Of a DNA stretch of 51,276 nucleotides, positions 50,711-51,276 are shown piece by piece (positions within the stretch are counted from its first letter, which is position 1; the number at the start of each line of letters is the position of its first letter). Below the pieces are notes generated by a model. It saw only the letters and a program-made list of their open reading frames with translations, ran no database searches and was not told the origin of the DNA. Both the position numbers and the translations under genes were made by a program. The DNA is from Thiomicrorhabdus sp. (lineage in GTDB: Bacteria > Pseudomonadota > Gammaproteobacteria > Thiomicrospirales > Thiomicrospiraceae): assembly GCA_015487015.1 (NCBI GenBank), contig WFQP01000033.1, forward strand, positions 1-51,276, read 5' to 3'.

Positions 50711-51276
50711 CTAAGCCGTATGACGACGTCTCATGGCCATAAAACCAACCAATCCTAAACCGCCTAACATGAGGGCATAGGTGGATGGTTCTGGTACCGC
50801 AGATACTTGAATTTCGGTGATGCTGTAATAACCACCCCAGTCACCAGAAATGTTTGAAATCGTAAATTGATTCACGAAAGGCATGAAGTCATTGTATTCA
50901 TAAAGGTAGCCGGGTGGTCTAAAGTTTCCAAATTCAGGGTAATAGGGTTCATAGTAATTGAATTCAAACAGATCATTAACAGGAGTACCTTCTGAGTTGA
51001 GGTCACCAAAAGGTATTCCCGTTTTAGTGGATCCTAAATATAAGTTCGGAAACGTAAAGGTTGCCTCTGTAATTTGACCAGGAATCACATTGCTTGTAGG
51101 GCCACCAAATAATGAGACGCTGTTTATTGCATAGTAATCATCTAAAAAAACGGTGATGGAGGTGTTGTCTGTGATGCGAAATAGTTGTGTTGTCAATACA
51201 CTGTTGCCAATAACCCCATCAGCAAGGGTGCCTGTGCCGCCTTCATAGTCTCTAAGGCCGTTGCCAAGGTCTATAA
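50711..51276 (-). CDS. PEP-CTERM sorting-signal protein, N-terminus beyond window
   Basis: C-terminus VPEPSTYALMLGGLGLVGFMAMRRRHTA; the frame stays open to the window end (IDLGNGLRDYEGGTGTLADGVIGNSVLTTQLF..), so the track's 51196 start is a TTG inside a longer gene. Confidence 0.88.
   Translation of the reverse strand, partial: IDLGNGLRDYEGGTGTLADGVIGNSVLTTQLFRITDNTSITVFLDDYYAINSVSLFGGPTSNVIPGQITEATFTFPNLYLGSTKTGIPFGDLNSEGTPVNDLFEFNYYEPYYPEFGNFRPPGYLYEYNDFMPFVNQFTISNISGDWGGYYSITEIQVSAVPEPSTYALMLGGLGLVGFMAMRRRHTA

Overview
This 51.3 kb window looks like ordinary core chromosome of a gammaproteobacterium; the gene content suggests a Thiomicrospira/Hydrogenovibrio-like relative, which is inference only. 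I see about 47 protein-coding genes: LPS transport (lptB-A-C, kdsC, lptD), the mla lipid-asymmetry operon, murA, hisG-hisD, the petABC bc1 complex, radA, a FadL-type porin, ffh, rpsP-rimM-trmD-rplS, xerD, rng, yhdP, apaH-ksgA-pdxA-surA-lptD, amgK-murU, a BASS transporter and a partial PEP-CTERM protein. I found no CRISPR array, prophage, transposon, rRNA or tRNA. The one clearly unusual signal is a dispersed short motif: a run of G (mostly 8-11) followed directly by an A/T-rich half, roughly 5'-(A/T)A-G(7-11)-(T or AG)-AAAA(T/A)TTT-3'. By eye there are about 22 copies with G>=7 on both strands. They lie in intergenic DNA and inside conserved housekeeping genes, where they often use GGG-GGG or CCC-CCC codons at conserved Gly-Gly or Pro-Pro positions, and the reading frames stay open. 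I propose this as an undescribed genome-wide motif of unknown function (candidates: nucleoid/architectural protein site, DNA-uptake-like sequence, G-tract structure). It needs a genome-wide motif count to test.
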